Counted from the stretch's first letter, positions 54,321-63,377 are shown. The stretch: 64,000 nt of DNA from Kribbella antibiotica (GCF_004349055.1 NZ_SMKX01000022.1:1-64000); one strand, 5' to 3'. The notes: generated by a model from the letters alone, not told the origin. Made by a program: numbers and translations.

Positions 54321-55451
54321 TTAGCGAGGGCAGGTCGGGTCCATCAGGACCAAGCGCATTGAGATCGCCTCCACCGGGCCGTTCGGAGCGTGGTAGCCGG
54401 TCCAGTCGATGCCCACCCCTTGGGTCAGAATGCGCTGGCCCGGCACTCCCAGCTCGACCAAGATCCCTTTCGCGGCGTTGGCCCGAGCCTTCGACAGCGG
54501 ATTGCTCGGATTGTTCTCCTTGTACGCCGTGGTGCCCGTGAGCACGATGTTGAACCCGGTCTGCTTGAGACCCTTCGCCAGCCCCCGAAGCGCATCCCGG
54601 GCGCGGTGCCGGTCGATGAAGGTTGCGCTGTCCGATGCGAAGCCCAGCTGCGCTTCGTTGAACTTGAACTGCCTGCAGAGGTTCCTCGGGTCCGGTGGAG
54701 CTGGTCGCTTCGTCACGCCAACGGTGGGTAGTGAGGCCGCACGGCGGCCGGCTGGCAACGAGTCCGATGCGATCTGGATCGGTTTCACTGCTCCCGCCTC
54801 GGCCAGGACGTCGGTCCATAGCGCGGTGAGCCGGGCGGAGTCCGGGGAGGTCAAGCGTCCTTGAGGTGCGGCTGTCTGGCCGAGTCCGGTCATCAGCACC
54901 GAGATTCCGTTGAGATCGGGCGAGTAGTGTCCAGCCTTCAGCTTTTTGCCGATCGTAACCGGGTCGCTGTCGAGCACCGACAGATCCTTCAGCGACAGCG
55001 GCCCGGTGGTGTCCAGGCCGCTGTCGATGGTGATGATCTGCTTCGGCCCGGGCAGCGAACTGATGTTGTCCCGGGCGACCTTGATCGCGGAGAACAAGCT
55101 GGCCTCTCCGGCGTCCGCTGGGTACTTCGTCACGATCGACGGGATCTCCTTGAGTAGCTTCTTGGTGAACTGCTCGCAGGCTTTTGTGGTCCCGTGTGTG
55201 CAGGCCAGGTCGCTCTTCGCCACCATCTTCGGATCCCCGGTCACCGAGACGATAACGAGCCGGTCGCCGCGCTCGATCGCGGCGTTCAGCGCAGCACTTG
55301 CGGCCTGCGTCAGCAAGGGGGCCGGCATGTTCTGCCGATTCCCGATGACCAGCGCCGTAGCACCGCCGTGCTGCTCGGGCGGGCCGCACCCGGTAAGGCC
55401 GAGCAAGGCGGCACAGACCAGACCGACGGTGAGAATACGTGGTATTTGCAT
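54321..55451 (-). CDS. Lipoprotein with C-terminal OmpA-like peptidoglycan-binding domain
   Basis: 376 aa from ATG 55451 (GAGGAACATC upstream). Signal: MQIPRILTVGLVCAALLGLT with lipobox LTGC and Cys22. The middle about 200 residues (LVIVSVTGDPKMVAKSDLAC; IITIDSGLDTTGPLSLKDLS) look like a von-Willebrand-A/Rossmann-type domain. The last about 120 residues resemble OmpA_C: FNEAQLGFASDSATFIDRHR, LTGTTAYKENNPSNPLSKAR, AANAAKGILVELG-like. It is probably anchored in the outer leaflet and attached to the wall. It is last in the leftward arm of the divergent locus. Confidence 0.85.
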   Translation of the reverse strand: MQIPRILTVGLVCAALLGLTGCGPPEQHGGATALVIGNRQNMPAPLLTQAASAALNAAIERGDRLVIVSVTGDPKMVAKSDLACTHGTTKACEQFTKKLLKEIPSIVTKYPADAGEASLFSAIKVARDNISSLPGPKQIITIDSGLDTTGPLSLKDLSVLDSDPVTIGKKLKAGHYSPDLNGISVLMTGLGQTAAPQGRLTSPDSARLTALWTDVLAEAGAVKPIQIASDSLPAGRRAASLPTVGVTKRPAPPDPRNLCRQFKFNEAQLGFASDSATFIDRHRARDALRGLAKGLKQTGFNIVLTGTTAYKENNPSNPLSKARANAAKGILVELGVPGQRILTQGVGIDWTGYHAPNGPVEAISMRLVLMDPTCPR

Positions 55452-55461
55452 GAGATGTTCC

Positions 55462-56253
55462 TCAGGTTCCGGGATCGGTGCGGCGTCGTGGGGTGTAGGC
55501 CAGCAGTACTTCCGTTGCCTCGGGCTCACCGAGGTTGCGGCTGATCCGCTCGACCTTCTCCTCGTGGGCAATGCCGGCGAAGCCCTCCGCCAGTTGTTCC
55601 TCCAGCAGCTGCGCCTCTTGCAGACGAGTGGCGTCGGATCGAAGATCACTCAGTAAGTGACCCTCCGTCGTGGCCGACTCGCGCTCGCGCCCGAGGCGCC
55701 GGAGCAACCAGTCGCGCTCTCCGGACAGTTCGTTGAGCAAGCGTTGGCGGTGCCGGTCATACGCATGCTTCGACGCCAGGATCGCGGTCGCCGAGAACAC
55801 GATCGCCAGCAGGACGGCGACGAACAGCCGTTCGCGAAGGGAGTCGGAGTCCGCAGCGGAGGTACCGGCGAACGGATCATCGATGCCTGTACCGAGGGTA
55901 GTTGTGTCTCCGATCGGGCTGAAGGTCAGCCGAATGAGCGCCATCGCTGTCCCCAGAGCCAGCCACAACAGGCCGGTCAGCAGGAGGACCGGAAGCGTTA
56001 TGTGCTCACGTCGTCGACGTTGGCTGAGAGCAGCGCCGAAGATCCAGGGCAGGAGGATCGAGACTCCTGTACAGCCGGCCGTGACCACCAGCGCGATCGT
56101 GTCGCTGGCATCTTGCAGCAGCAGTTGCGTGTTGAGATAGAAGCCCCAGCCGTCGACTGTCGCCAGCCCGAGTACCAGCACCCACCAGCCGACTTCCCGC
56201 GCCCAACGGTTCCAGCGCTGCGGTGCTATCGAGGTCACGTTGTAGATGCTCAT
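55462..56253 (-). CDS. Four-helix membrane protein with cytosolic coiled coil
   Basis: 263 aa from ATG 56253, overlapping the previous stop (ATGA). Four hydrophobic segments: WWVLVLGLATVDGWGFYL; ALVVTAGCTGVSILLPWIF; VLLLTGLLWLALGTAMALI; LFVAVLLAIVFSATAILA. A Glu/Arg/Leu-rich helical tail follows (RLLNELSGERDWLLRRLGRE; LQEAQLLEEQLAEGFAGIAH). No family is recognised. With the OmpA-like lipoprotein 10 bp downstream it could form an envelope-spanning anchor, by analogy with TssL/TagL-type or MotB-type complexes. Confidence 0.75.
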   Translation of the reverse strand: MSIYNVTSIAPQRWNRWAREVGWWVLVLGLATVDGWGFYLNTQLLLQDASDTIALVVTAGCTGVSILLPWIFGAALSQRRRREHITLPVLLLTGLLWLALGTAMALIRLTFSPIGDTTTLGTGIDDPFAGTSAADSDSLRERLFVAVLLAIVFSATAILASKHAYDRHRQRLLNELSGERDWLLRRLGRERESATTEGHLLSDLRSDATRLQEAQLLEEQLAEGFAGIAHEEKVERISRNLGEPEATEVLLAYTPRRRTDPGT

Positions 56254-56687
56254 GGTCGGCCCTCCGTCTGCTCCGCCTGCATGGCGAGCTCCACGTCCTT
56301 CAGCCGGGACTCGAGTTGTTCGATCCGGGCGTTCGTGCGGTCCAGGCGGCCCTGGCGTTCGGCGAGTTCGTGGCCGTACTTGCGCCGCCGCTCGAGGTGT
56401 TCGAGGGCGATCTGACGCTGCCATTGGTCCCGGACGAGCTCGACCCGGTCCTCGAGCACCCGCGGTGTGCCCTCGTCGATCGCGCCGTGGGCGTAGAGCT
56501 CGTCGACCCGGTCGCGGATCTCGAGCACCAGGCCGGCCGGGTCCGGACACGACGGATAGGCCTCGAACAGGGCCGGCTTCTGCCGGTCGATCTCGAGGTC
56601 TGCGACCGGCTGCCGGAGCCGCCGGAACCAGGCCACGATCCGCTGGATGATTCCGGGCACTGCTTCGTCCACGGACATGCTTGTCAT
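56250..56687 (-). CDS. Coiled-coil protein, unknown
   Basis: 145 aa. It starts with VDEAVPGIIQRIVAWFRRL, then a short conserved-looking segment with FEAYPSCPDPAGLVLEIRDR, and ends in a long charged helix (RRKYGHELAERQGRLDRTNA to LKDVELAMQAE). It overlaps both neighbours by 4 bp. Soluble and cytosolic, it may link the membrane protein downstream to the coiled-coil protein upstream. Confidence 0.72.
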   Translation of the reverse strand: MTSMSVDEAVPGIIQRIVAWFRRLRQPVADLEIDRQKPALFEAYPSCPDPAGLVLEIRDRVDELYAHGAIDEGTPRVLEDRVELVRDQWQRQIALEHLERRRKYGHELAERQGRLDRTNARIEQLESRLKDVELAMQAEQTEGRP

Positions 56688-57379
56688 TCCGACACCTCGC
56701 CGGCCCAGCCGCCCATCCGGACGAGCTGCTCGGCGAGTTCGGCCGGTACGGGCGGCACGTCTTGATCGAGCCGATCGGCCAGGAAGCTTCGGTGCCGGTG
56801 ATGCTTGACGAGGCTCTCGTCGAAGGTCGACCGCCGGAGCACCGCCAGCCGGTGGACCAGTTCGAGCTCCGTCTCGTACCGCAGGTTCATGGTCCGCAGT
56901 TTGGCCACGAGCTTCGCCTGCCGCTCAACCGCGGTGGCCAGTTTCGTGGACGTCTTCGAAGCTGCCGCCGCTGCCTCGGTCAGGGCCCGCCGCCGCACCC
57001 GCGCCCGGCGTGCGCGCGCCACCTGGTCCAGCTCGGGCGTCGATGGCGGCGTCGATCGCAGCTGGTTCAACTGCTTGCTGTCGCGGACCTCCTGGTCCCG
57101 CAGCTCAGCGATCTGCCGATCCAGTACGGCGAGTTCCTCGACCGTCGACAGAAGCTCGGACGTCAGGATCTGCCGCAGCCGGCTGAGTGCTTCGTCCCGC
57201 TGGGCGAAGAAGAGCTCACGCTCCTGGGTGGTCAGCGGTCCGGTGTCCAGTTCGAGCAGTGGCTCGTCCCGCCGGGCCACCCGGAGCGCATCCCGGCGCA
57301 GCCGGCGCCGCTCCCGCCGACCTAGCTGCTCAGTACCGGACGTCAGCTCGGCCACGTCGGTACCCCCGCCTACTCGCAT
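56684..57379 (-). CDS. Long coiled-coil protein, unknown
   Basis: 231 aa from ATG 57379 (GGGAAG upstream). It is almost all helical: RRERRRLRRDALRVARRDEP, LFFAQRDEALSRLRQILTSE, then two heptad blocks (AVLDRQIAELRDQEVRDSKQ; TAVERQAKLVAKLRTMNLRY). It is basic at the N-terminus and in the central ARRARVRRR. First gene of the leftward arm, overlapping the next gene by 4 bp. No enzymatic motif is visible. Confidence 0.72.
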   Translation of the reverse strand: MRVGGGTDVAELTSGTEQLGRRERRRLRRDALRVARRDEPLLELDTGPLTTQERELFFAQRDEALSRLRQILTSELLSTVEELAVLDRQIAELRDQEVRDSKQLNQLRSTPPSTPELDQVARARRARVRRRALTEAAAAASKTSTKLATAVERQAKLVAKLRTMNLRYETELELVHRLAVLRRSTFDESLVKHHRHRSFLADRLDQDVPPVPAELAEQLVRMGGWAGEVSE

Positions 57380-57418
57380 CGTTGCTTCCCTTCGCCACGC
57401 AAGGCCTACTGCCTCGCA

Positions 57419-57453
57419 CTGACGGACAAACCGATCCCGGCTCTGTCCGTCAG
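57419..57453. promoter_or_regulatory. Perfect inverted repeat in the divergent promoter of the AAA+/FHA/kinase locus
   Basis: CTGACGGACA at 57419-57428 and TGTCCGTCAG at 57444-57453, 10-bp perfect arms with a 15-nt spacer, between starts at 57379 and 57478. It could coordinate both arms through one regulator, or form a leader hairpin for the rightward gene. Confidence 0.6.
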
Positions 57454-57477
57454 GGCGTGAAGACGAGAGGAACCGGT

Positions 57478-58533
57478 GTGAGCAGTCAACGAGTGGTCAG
57501 CTTCGAGCTGACCGAGGCCCAGCGGGCCCAGGTCCGCCGCGTCGTGGCCCTCAACCGAGACATCAGCACCGGCCGGGTCGAGCGCGCCCGGAAACGGATG
57601 CTCGCGCAACTCGACCGGCTGACCGCGACGGTCCCGGCCGTGGCGCTGCCGTCGCGGGCAGCCGTCGACGCGGCCTTCGACAAAACCACCGATGCCGACC
57701 GGCCGTCAGGGGAGACTGTCGTTCTCGCAAAGCAGCTCAGTCAGGCCCGGGCTAGTACGGCGACCGACGACCGCCTGGTCGAGTCACTTCTCGTCCGGGT
57801 GCCCGCCATCGAGTCGTTGCCGGAAGCGGTGACGACGGCCGTGGCCGAGGTCAGGTCGGCGACGGCTGCACAGCGCGGCGCAGCCGTCGAGACCTTGAAG
57901 GAGGCAGTCGAGGCGGCCATCGCAAGGTGTCGCGATCGCGAGCAGAGCCAGGTCGAACTCGACCACGCGACCGCGATCAGCGACGCATTGAGTGCCCTAG
58001 GCAACGAGCTGCGGGAGAGTCTTCGGGTGAAGGTGAAGCAGCTGCAGGCCGACATCGCCGCGGCGGCCGAGCGGCACGCCGGCGGGGACGACGTAGTGTC
58101 GAAGGAGCTCGTCGTCAGCGCCACCAAGCTCCGGAAGGAATTCAGCCAGGACGAGGACGACGCGCACACTCTCGCGATTCTCGCCGGCCTGTGGCGCGAC
58201 CTCGGCTACGAGGTCGACGTCGGAGCCGACCTGTTCGTTGCCCACGCCGGCCACGACCGCGGCGTTGCTGTCCGGGTGGTCAACGGTGCCGCGATCGCCC
58301 AACAGGTCGGCATCACCAACGAACACGGCCAACGCCGCACCCCGACCCCGGGGTCGCACGACGCCGTCTGCGCTGTGGCTGCCCAAGTAGAGCAACGAGC
58401 AGGTAAGGCGGGCCTTCAGGCGACCCATTGCGCCGTGGAGAACGACGAGAGGACACCACTCGCAACGGCCGTCGTGAGAACGATCACCAACGGCTCGGTC
58501 GCTGAGCCACGACACATGCACCACGGAGAATGA
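57478..58533 (+). CDS. Coiled-coil protein with small C-terminal domain, unknown
   Basis: 351 aa from GTG 57478 (GAGAGG upstream). Residues 1 to about 230 are helical and charged (FELTEAQRAQVRRVVALNRD; AVETLKEAVEAAIARCRDRE). The last about 125 residues are globular: ILAGLWRDLGYEVDVGADLF, VAHAGHDRGVAVRVVNGAAI and SHDAVCAVAAQVEQRAGKAG. I do not recognise the domain. First gene of the rightward arm, followed after 2 bp by the AAA+ gene; it may be its adaptor or scaffold. Confidence 0.75.
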   Translation: MSSQRVVSFELTEAQRAQVRRVVALNRDISTGRVERARKRMLAQLDRLTATVPAVALPSRAAVDAAFDKTTDADRPSGETVVLAKQLSQARASTATDDRLVESLLVRVPAIESLPEAVTTAVAEVRSATAAQRGAAVETLKEAVEAAIARCRDREQSQVELDHATAISDALSALGNELRESLRVKVKQLQADIAAAAERHAGGDDVVSKELVVSATKLRKEFSQDEDDAHTLAILAGLWRDLGYEVDVGADLFVAHAGHDRGVAVRVVNGAAIAQQVGITNEHGQRRTPTPGSHDAVCAVAAQVEQRAGKAGLQATHCAVENDERTPLATAVVRTITNGSVAEPRHMHHGE

Positions 58534-58535
58534 CC

Positions 58536-60401
58536 ATGAGCGATCTTCCGGAGTGGCTCAGCGAACTGAGCATCCGCCTGGCCACCAGCCCGCACCTCGT
58601 CCTCGTCGGCGCCCCGAACGAGCAACACCTGCTACCTGCCGGCGACGGCAGACCGGTGTGGCGGACCTTCACCCACGCAGTCACCGGCACACTCCTCAAC
58701 TCGGGCTACTCACTTGTGCTCCAGTGGAGTGTGGACGGCGGTCTCACTCCGATCGCGGAGGCGGCACCGGGCCTTGCCGACCAGCTCCTCGGCGGTCACG
58801 GCGGACAGTCCGGCGACGAGGTGATCGGCGACGCGAAGTCCCTGATGAGCGCACTGCGCGTGGTCGACGCATTCAGCCCGAGTGGTACCGGCATGAGCGG
58901 CCGGGCCGCCCTGATCGTCATGGGCGCCGAACGCCTCGCCGAGAGCTCGTCCGCCTCTCCGTTGCGTGAAGTGTTCGCGGTGGCCCAGCAACGGGCGCTC
59001 GCCGCCGTACCGCTGCCGTCCGGGGAGACCCGCGGCCAGCTCTTCAACACCGTCGTGTGGACGGTCGACCGCGAGCACGATCTGCCCAACTGGTACCTGA
59101 TGACCCGGGGCGTCCATGTTCTGTCCATCCCGCTGCCAGACCAGACCACCCGGCGACAAGTGGCCCGCTCGGTCGTCTCCGGCTTCCAGGGGTACCGCGA
59201 CCTCAGCGAGGAAGAGCGCACCTCGGCCGGCTGGCAACTTGCCGACTTGTGTGAGGGCATGACCCAGGCGCAGATGCGGGAGGTGGGCCGGTTCGCGGGT
59301 GACCGGAAGGTCGAGGTGGCCCACCTCGAGGACGCGGTGCGCGGAACCAGGTCGGGACTGCGCGAGTCGCCCTGGCGTTCGGACGTGATGCGGGCCCGCG
59401 TCGTACGAGCCGGTCGCATCCTGCTCGAGAAGGAACCGCCCGGTGACTCGGGCATCAGCGTCGTCCGCGGGCAGAGGCCGGCGGTTCGTCAAGCGGTCGA
59501 CGTGCTCAGCCGCAGCGTGACCGGCCTGTCCGACTGGGACGAGTCGGAACACTCGAGCCGGCCGCGCGGCGTCCTCTTCCTGGCCGGTCCGACCGGTGTC
59601 GGCAAGACCTTCCTTGCCAAGCAACTCGCGATCGCCGTCTTCGGCCGGGTGGAGGCGATGGTCCGGTTCGACATGAGCGAGTACGCGACTTCGCACAGCG
59701 AGGCCCGGCTGATCGGCTCACCACCGGGGTACGTCGGCTACGAGTCCGGCGGCCAGCTCACGAACGCCGTCCGGCAGCGGCCCTGCTCGCTGTTGCTGTT
59801 CGACGAGATCGACAAGGCGCATCCGTTGGTACTGGACAAGTTCCTGCAGATCCTGGAAGACGGCCGGCTCACCGACGGTTCGGGCAGTACGGTGCATTTC
59901 GGCGAGACGCTGCTCGTCTTCACCTCGAACCTGGGCATCTACCGCCGCGACGGTGAGATCGACAGCGGGAAGCCGCTGGTTCTTCCTGGCGAGCCGTACG
60001 ACCAGGTCGAGTCGAAGGTGCGGGCCGAGGTCAACCGGCATTTCACCTCGGTGCTCAAGCGACCGGAGATCCTGAACCGGATCGGCGACAACATCCTGGT
60101 CTTCGACTATCTGTCCGAACAGACCGCGCGCGACCTTCTGCAGGACAAGGTCGACACCCTGAGCCGCACCGTCAAGGCACGCCGGGACGTCGAGGTCCGG
60201 TTCGGAGTACAGGTGCTGTCCGAGCTGGGCGACATCGTCGCCGGCGAGGAGGTTCGGCAGTTCGGTGGCCGCGGGGTGAAGAACGTCGTCGAGAGCCGCT
60301 TGGTGAATCCGCTCGGCCGCGAGCTCCTCGAGCACGGTCCCGGCTCCGTGCTGCGGGTTGACGCACTCACCTCCGACGGTGTCCGGCTGACGGGCGGCTG
60401 A
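58536..60401 (+). CDS. AAA+ ATPase of Clp type with degenerate first and intact second module
   Basis: 621 aa from ATG 58536 (GGAG seven bases upstream). Residues 1 to about 290 look like a decayed AAA module: LVLVGAPNEQHLL occupies the strand position but there is no GxxGxGK. Residues about 300-621 are a ClpA/B/ClpV D2-like module: Walker A GPTGVGKT (351-358), pore loop GYVGYESGG (398-406), Walker B LLLFDEIDKAH (419 onward), sensor 1 TSNLG, Arg-finger region LNRIGDNILVF, and a Clp C-terminal small domain. It should form a hexamer that threads or remodels protein. No protease-binding IGF/L loop is obvious. Confidence 0.88.
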   Translation: MSDLPEWLSELSIRLATSPHLVLVGAPNEQHLLPAGDGRPVWRTFTHAVTGTLLNSGYSLVLQWSVDGGLTPIAEAAPGLADQLLGGHGGQSGDEVIGDAKSLMSALRVVDAFSPSGTGMSGRAALIVMGAERLAESSSASPLREVFAVAQQRALAAVPLPSGETRGQLFNTVVWTVDREHDLPNWYLMTRGVHVLSIPLPDQTTRRQVARSVVSGFQGYRDLSEEERTSAGWQLADLCEGMTQAQMREVGRFAGDRKVEVAHLEDAVRGTRSGLRESPWRSDVMRARVVRAGRILLEKEPPGDSGISVVRGQRPAVRQAVDVLSRSVTGLSDWDESEHSSRPRGVLFLAGPTGVGKTFLAKQLAIAVFGRVEAMVRFDMSEYATSHSEARLIGSPPGYVGYESGGQLTNAVRQRPCSLLLFDEIDKAHPLVLDKFLQILEDGRLTDGSGSTVHFGETLLVFTSNLGIYRRDGEIDSGKPLVLPGEPYDQVESKVRAEVNRHFTSVLKRPEILNRIGDNILVFDYLSEQTARDLLQDKVDTLSRTVKARRDVEVRFGVQVLSELGDIVAGEEVRQFGGRGVKNVVESRLVNPLGRELLEHGPGSVLRVDALTSDGVRLTGG

Positions 60402-60403
60402 GG

Positions 60404-61030
60404 ATGCAGATCCTGATCAGCCGGACGGCCTTCCCGGTGCAGGCGCTGGGCCCCGGTGACCGGGCCGCGATCTGGATGCAGGGGTGTTCGATCCACTGCT
60501 CCGGCTGCGTCGCCCAGGACACCTGGGGTACGCCGGGGTCCACCCGCAGGCAGGTCGGCGACGTTCTGGACTGGCTCGGCTCGCTCGACGACGTCGACGG
60601 CGTCACGATCAGCGGCGGCGAGCCCACCGACCAACCGGAAGCCCTGCAAGCACTGATCGCCGGTGTCCGCCGGACCAGGCCGATGGTCGACATCCTCGTC
60701 TATACCGGCCGTTCCGCCCGGTGGGTGCTGAGCCGTGGACGCGCGATGATTGCGGGCGCGGACGCGATCATCACCGAACCCTTCGTCCAGGCCGAGGCCG
60801 GCCACCTCCCGCTCCGCGGCTCGGACAACCAGCAGCTGATCGCGCTGACCCCGCTCGGCAAGGACCGGTACGTCGATGGTCCGCTGCCGGACCGGCGCCG
60901 GATCCAGCTGGACGTCGCCGACGGCGAGATCAGGATGATCGGCATCCCCACGCCCGGCGTACTGACGGAACTCGTCCGGCGCGCAGCCGCGGCCGGACTC
61001 TCCTTCCGGGGCACGTCATGGCAGGACTAA
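60404..61030 (+). CDS. Radical SAM protein of the NrdG/PflA activase type
   Basis: 208 aa, 2 bp after the AAA+ stop. The iron-sulfur motif is MQGCSIHCSGC with Cys28, Cys32 and Cys35 (CX3CX2C). The SAM-binding GGE motif is TISGGEPTDQPEAL, with ILVYTGRSARWVL and DAIITEPFVQAEAG downstream. Length and layout match single-cluster activating enzymes such as NrdG. No glycyl-radical partner is encoded nearby, so its substrate is probably a protein or cofactor in this locus. It overlaps the FHA gene by 13 bp. Confidence 0.87.
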   Translation: MQILISRTAFPVQALGPGDRAAIWMQGCSIHCSGCVAQDTWGTPGSTRRQVGDVLDWLGSLDDVDGVTISGGEPTDQPEALQALIAGVRRTRPMVDILVYTGRSARWVLSRGRAMIAGADAIITEPFVQAEAGHLPLRGSDNQQLIALTPLGKDRYVDGPLPDRRRIQLDVADGEIRMIGIPTPGVLTELVRRAAAAGLSFRGTSWQD

Positions 61031-61509
61031 CCTGCGCGCACTGTGGCCAGGGCTTCGCGGACGAGTGGGCCACCGCCTGCATCGAGGGCCACGAACGGAT
61101 GGCCGACGAGGTCAGCTGGGCCGAACCACAGCCGATCCAGAGTTCCGGCACCTCGCAGCCGGTCACGCCGGTTGCGGACCACCAGGTCCAGGTGCTCGTC
61201 AACCTGGACGGCCGAGCGATGACGATCGCCAGGAACGACTTCGTCCTCGGGCGGCAACGGACGGCGGACAGCCCGCTCGCGCACCTGCTCGACAACTACC
61301 CGAACGTCTCCCGCAACCACGTCCAGGTCAGCGTGCTCCACGATCACTTCCTGATCGTGGACGAGATATCCACCAACAACACCTTCGTCGACGAGACTCC
61401 GATCCGGGGACTCGGGCCGCAGCGTCTGGAGGCCCGCGGGTCGTTGCGGCTGGCCCGCAACTGCTACCTGTCGCTGGCCATCCTCGACGATCCCGCGGGG
61501 CGCCGATGA
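61018..61509 (+). CDS. FHA domain protein with N-terminal zinc-ribbon-like motif
   Basis: 163 aa from ATG 61018. Residues 1-25 contain CAHCG and a third Cys in EWATAC, a small ribbon or knuckle. Residues about 55-160 are an FHA domain: FVLGRQ, SPLAHLLDNYPNVSRNHVQV (Ser98, Arg99, Asn100, His101) and EISTNNTFVDE (Asn120-Asn121). The phosphothreonine-binding Arg, Ser and Asn are present. It should bind a Thr-phosphorylated partner made by the kinase encoded immediately downstream. It overlaps genes on both sides. Confidence 0.9.
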   Translation: MAGLTCAHCGQGFADEWATACIEGHERMADEVSWAEPQPIQSSGTSQPVTPVADHQVQVLVNLDGRAMTIARNDFVLGRQRTADSPLAHLLDNYPNVSRNHVQVSVLHDHFLIVDEISTNNTFVDETPIRGLGPQRLEARGSLRLARNCYLSLAILDDPAGRR

Positions 61510-63377
61510 CCACCACCCTGCCGTCGCCGCCATCTCCACCGGCGACCGAGATCGATCCGCCGTCCGCCGCGACGCCGAACGGCCAGGGTCCGCCGCCGAC
61601 GGAGGCCGACCGCGCGGACCACGAGGAGGGGCTACCGAGCCATCCACCGAGCTGGCAGGACCTCGGTGACGGCACCGAGCTGCCCTGGAGCGAGCACGCC
61701 CGGATCACCCGCTTCACGACCGCGCAGTATGGCGAGGTCGTGGTGAAGGCTTATCGCAGCCGTGGCGATGATCGCCGGCGCATCTGGGACGCCTGGGAGA
61801 ACTGCCGGACCAATGGCGCTTCGCTGACCCCGCTGCTGCGTACTCACCTTGAGAACGGGATCGCTTTCGAGCTGATGCCGTACCGCCCGGCTCGTTCGGT
61901 GTACGAGGTATTCGCAGCCGGGGGTGCGTGGCCGCGAACACCACGCACCACGAAGGAGCTGGAGGCGATCCTTCGGCAGGTCGCCGACACCCTCGCGATC
62001 CTGCACGCCGAACAAGCCGACGGAAGGTTCGCCGTGCACGGCGACATCAAGCCGGCCAACCTGCTGGTCGAGCGCATCGATCAGCTCCGCATCGAACTGA
62101 GCGACACGGAGTCCGTCGTGCTCGTCGACGAGCTGGATCCAGCCCGGCCAGGGCGGCACGCGACTGCGGCGTACCAGGCTCCTGAGGCCGGGACCGTCGT
62201 CCATCGCCCGCAGGACTACTGGTCGCTAGGCATGTCCCTGGTCGAGCTCGGCACCGGCCGGCATCCGTACCAACGCCCCAACGGACAGTTCCACAGCCCC
62301 GCGACCATTCGGGCGGAGCTCGCACAGCGCGATCCGGAGATTCCGGAAGGTCTTGATAACCGCTGGCGATGGCTCGCCCAGGGGCTACTGGTCCGCGACA
62401 GCTCGCTCCGCTTCGGGCCCGACGAGATCGCTCGCTGGCTCGCCGGTGAGCCGGTGCCGGATGTCCCGTCGCGGCCCGAGCCGGCTCCGCCGACCGTCGA
62501 GACGCCGGAGCGCGGTCACACCTTCACCTTCGCCGGCACAACGTACGCCGGTCCACGCGAGCTGGCCGCGGCCATGGGTGCGCACTGGGCGGACACAGTC
62601 CGGCTGGTGCTGGGTCGCGATCTGGAGCACCTTGTCGGTTGGGCACAACAGGCCTGTTCGGCTCAGGTCGTAGGGCTCGTCGACGTACAGGAACGTCGTC
62701 GGCTCAACCTGATCAATGAGCACCGCGCGGCGGCCGAGCTCATCTGGTGCCTCGATCCGGAGTCGCCGCCGGACTTCCACGGCCGCAACTGCGATCGGGT
62801 CGGGCTGGGCGTGCTGGCCACGCAGGCTCTGCACGGCGATCCCGAGGCGGGCACGATCGTCACCAGGCTCTTCGAGTCGTCGGCGCTGGAGATTCTCGCC
62901 CACAGGCCGCAACACCAGGACCTGCAGCAGCTTGGCGATAGGTGGCGGCACCTGGTTCAGGTCGCGTTGGAACTGATGGCCCGGCGCCCGGCGGTGGGGC
63001 AGATGCCGACGGACGATCTGCTGGTGCCTCACCTCTTGAGCGCGGTCCTGTCGAGGCGGCGCAGCCACGCGCTCGCCGAACAGGCCGCGAGTTGCCTGAC
63101 GCCACGGTCGACCAACGTCGAATGGTTCCGCAGTCTGGCGTCGACTCCGAACGACGTCGATGCCGCCGCCCACCATGCGGTGATGGTGCTCACTGCTCCA
63201 CAGGCTGATCTGGAAGGAGCGGCCGTACACCCTGAGCTCGATGCGTGGGCGCGCGCCTATCTGGAACGCACGCTGGCCGCCCGCGAAGCTGCCCAGCAAG
63301 CTCCGCAGCAACCCCCGCGAGGCCCACTGGTCCGATTGTTGCGGGCGCTCTGGCGCCGTTGGAGGTACCGCCGATGA
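61506..63377 (+). CDS. Protein kinase-like protein with non-canonical DFG and long C-terminal region
   Basis: 623 aa from ATG 61506. A Pro-rich N-terminus is followed by a kinase domain (about 60-330): Lys81 in VVVKAY, catalytic loop HGDIKPAN (Asp180, Lys182, Asn185), activation segment ending YQAPEAG, and WSLGMSLVELGTGRHPY. Where DFG is expected, the best match is LVDELD (Asp208-Glu-Leu), after an inserted loop, and the glycine-rich loop is weak. The metal Asp may be kept, so it can be active or a pseudokinase. The remaining about 290 residues, TFTFAGTTYAGPRELAAAMG onward, are helical and unrecognised. No membrane segment is present. Confidence 0.85.
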   Translation: MTTTLPSPPSPPATEIDPPSAATPNGQGPPPTEADRADHEEGLPSHPPSWQDLGDGTELPWSEHARITRFTTAQYGEVVVKAYRSRGDDRRRIWDAWENCRTNGASLTPLLRTHLENGIAFELMPYRPARSVYEVFAAGGAWPRTPRTTKELEAILRQVADTLAILHAEQADGRFAVHGDIKPANLLVERIDQLRIELSDTESVVLVDELDPARPGRHATAAYQAPEAGTVVHRPQDYWSLGMSLVELGTGRHPYQRPNGQFHSPATIRAELAQRDPEIPEGLDNRWRWLAQGLLVRDSSLRFGPDEIARWLAGEPVPDVPSRPEPAPPTVETPERGHTFTFAGTTYAGPRELAAAMGAHWADTVRLVLGRDLEHLVGWAQQACSAQVVGLVDVQERRRLNLINEHRAAAELIWCLDPESPPDFHGRNCDRVGLGVLATQALHGDPEAGTIVTRLFESSALEILAHRPQHQDLQQLGDRWRHLVQVALELMARRPAVGQMPTDDLLVPHLLSAVLSRRRSHALAEQAASCLTPRSTNVEWFRSLASTPNDVDAAAHHAVMVLTAPQADLEGAAVHPELDAWARAYLERTLAAREAAQQAPQQPPRGPLVRLLRALWRRWRYRR

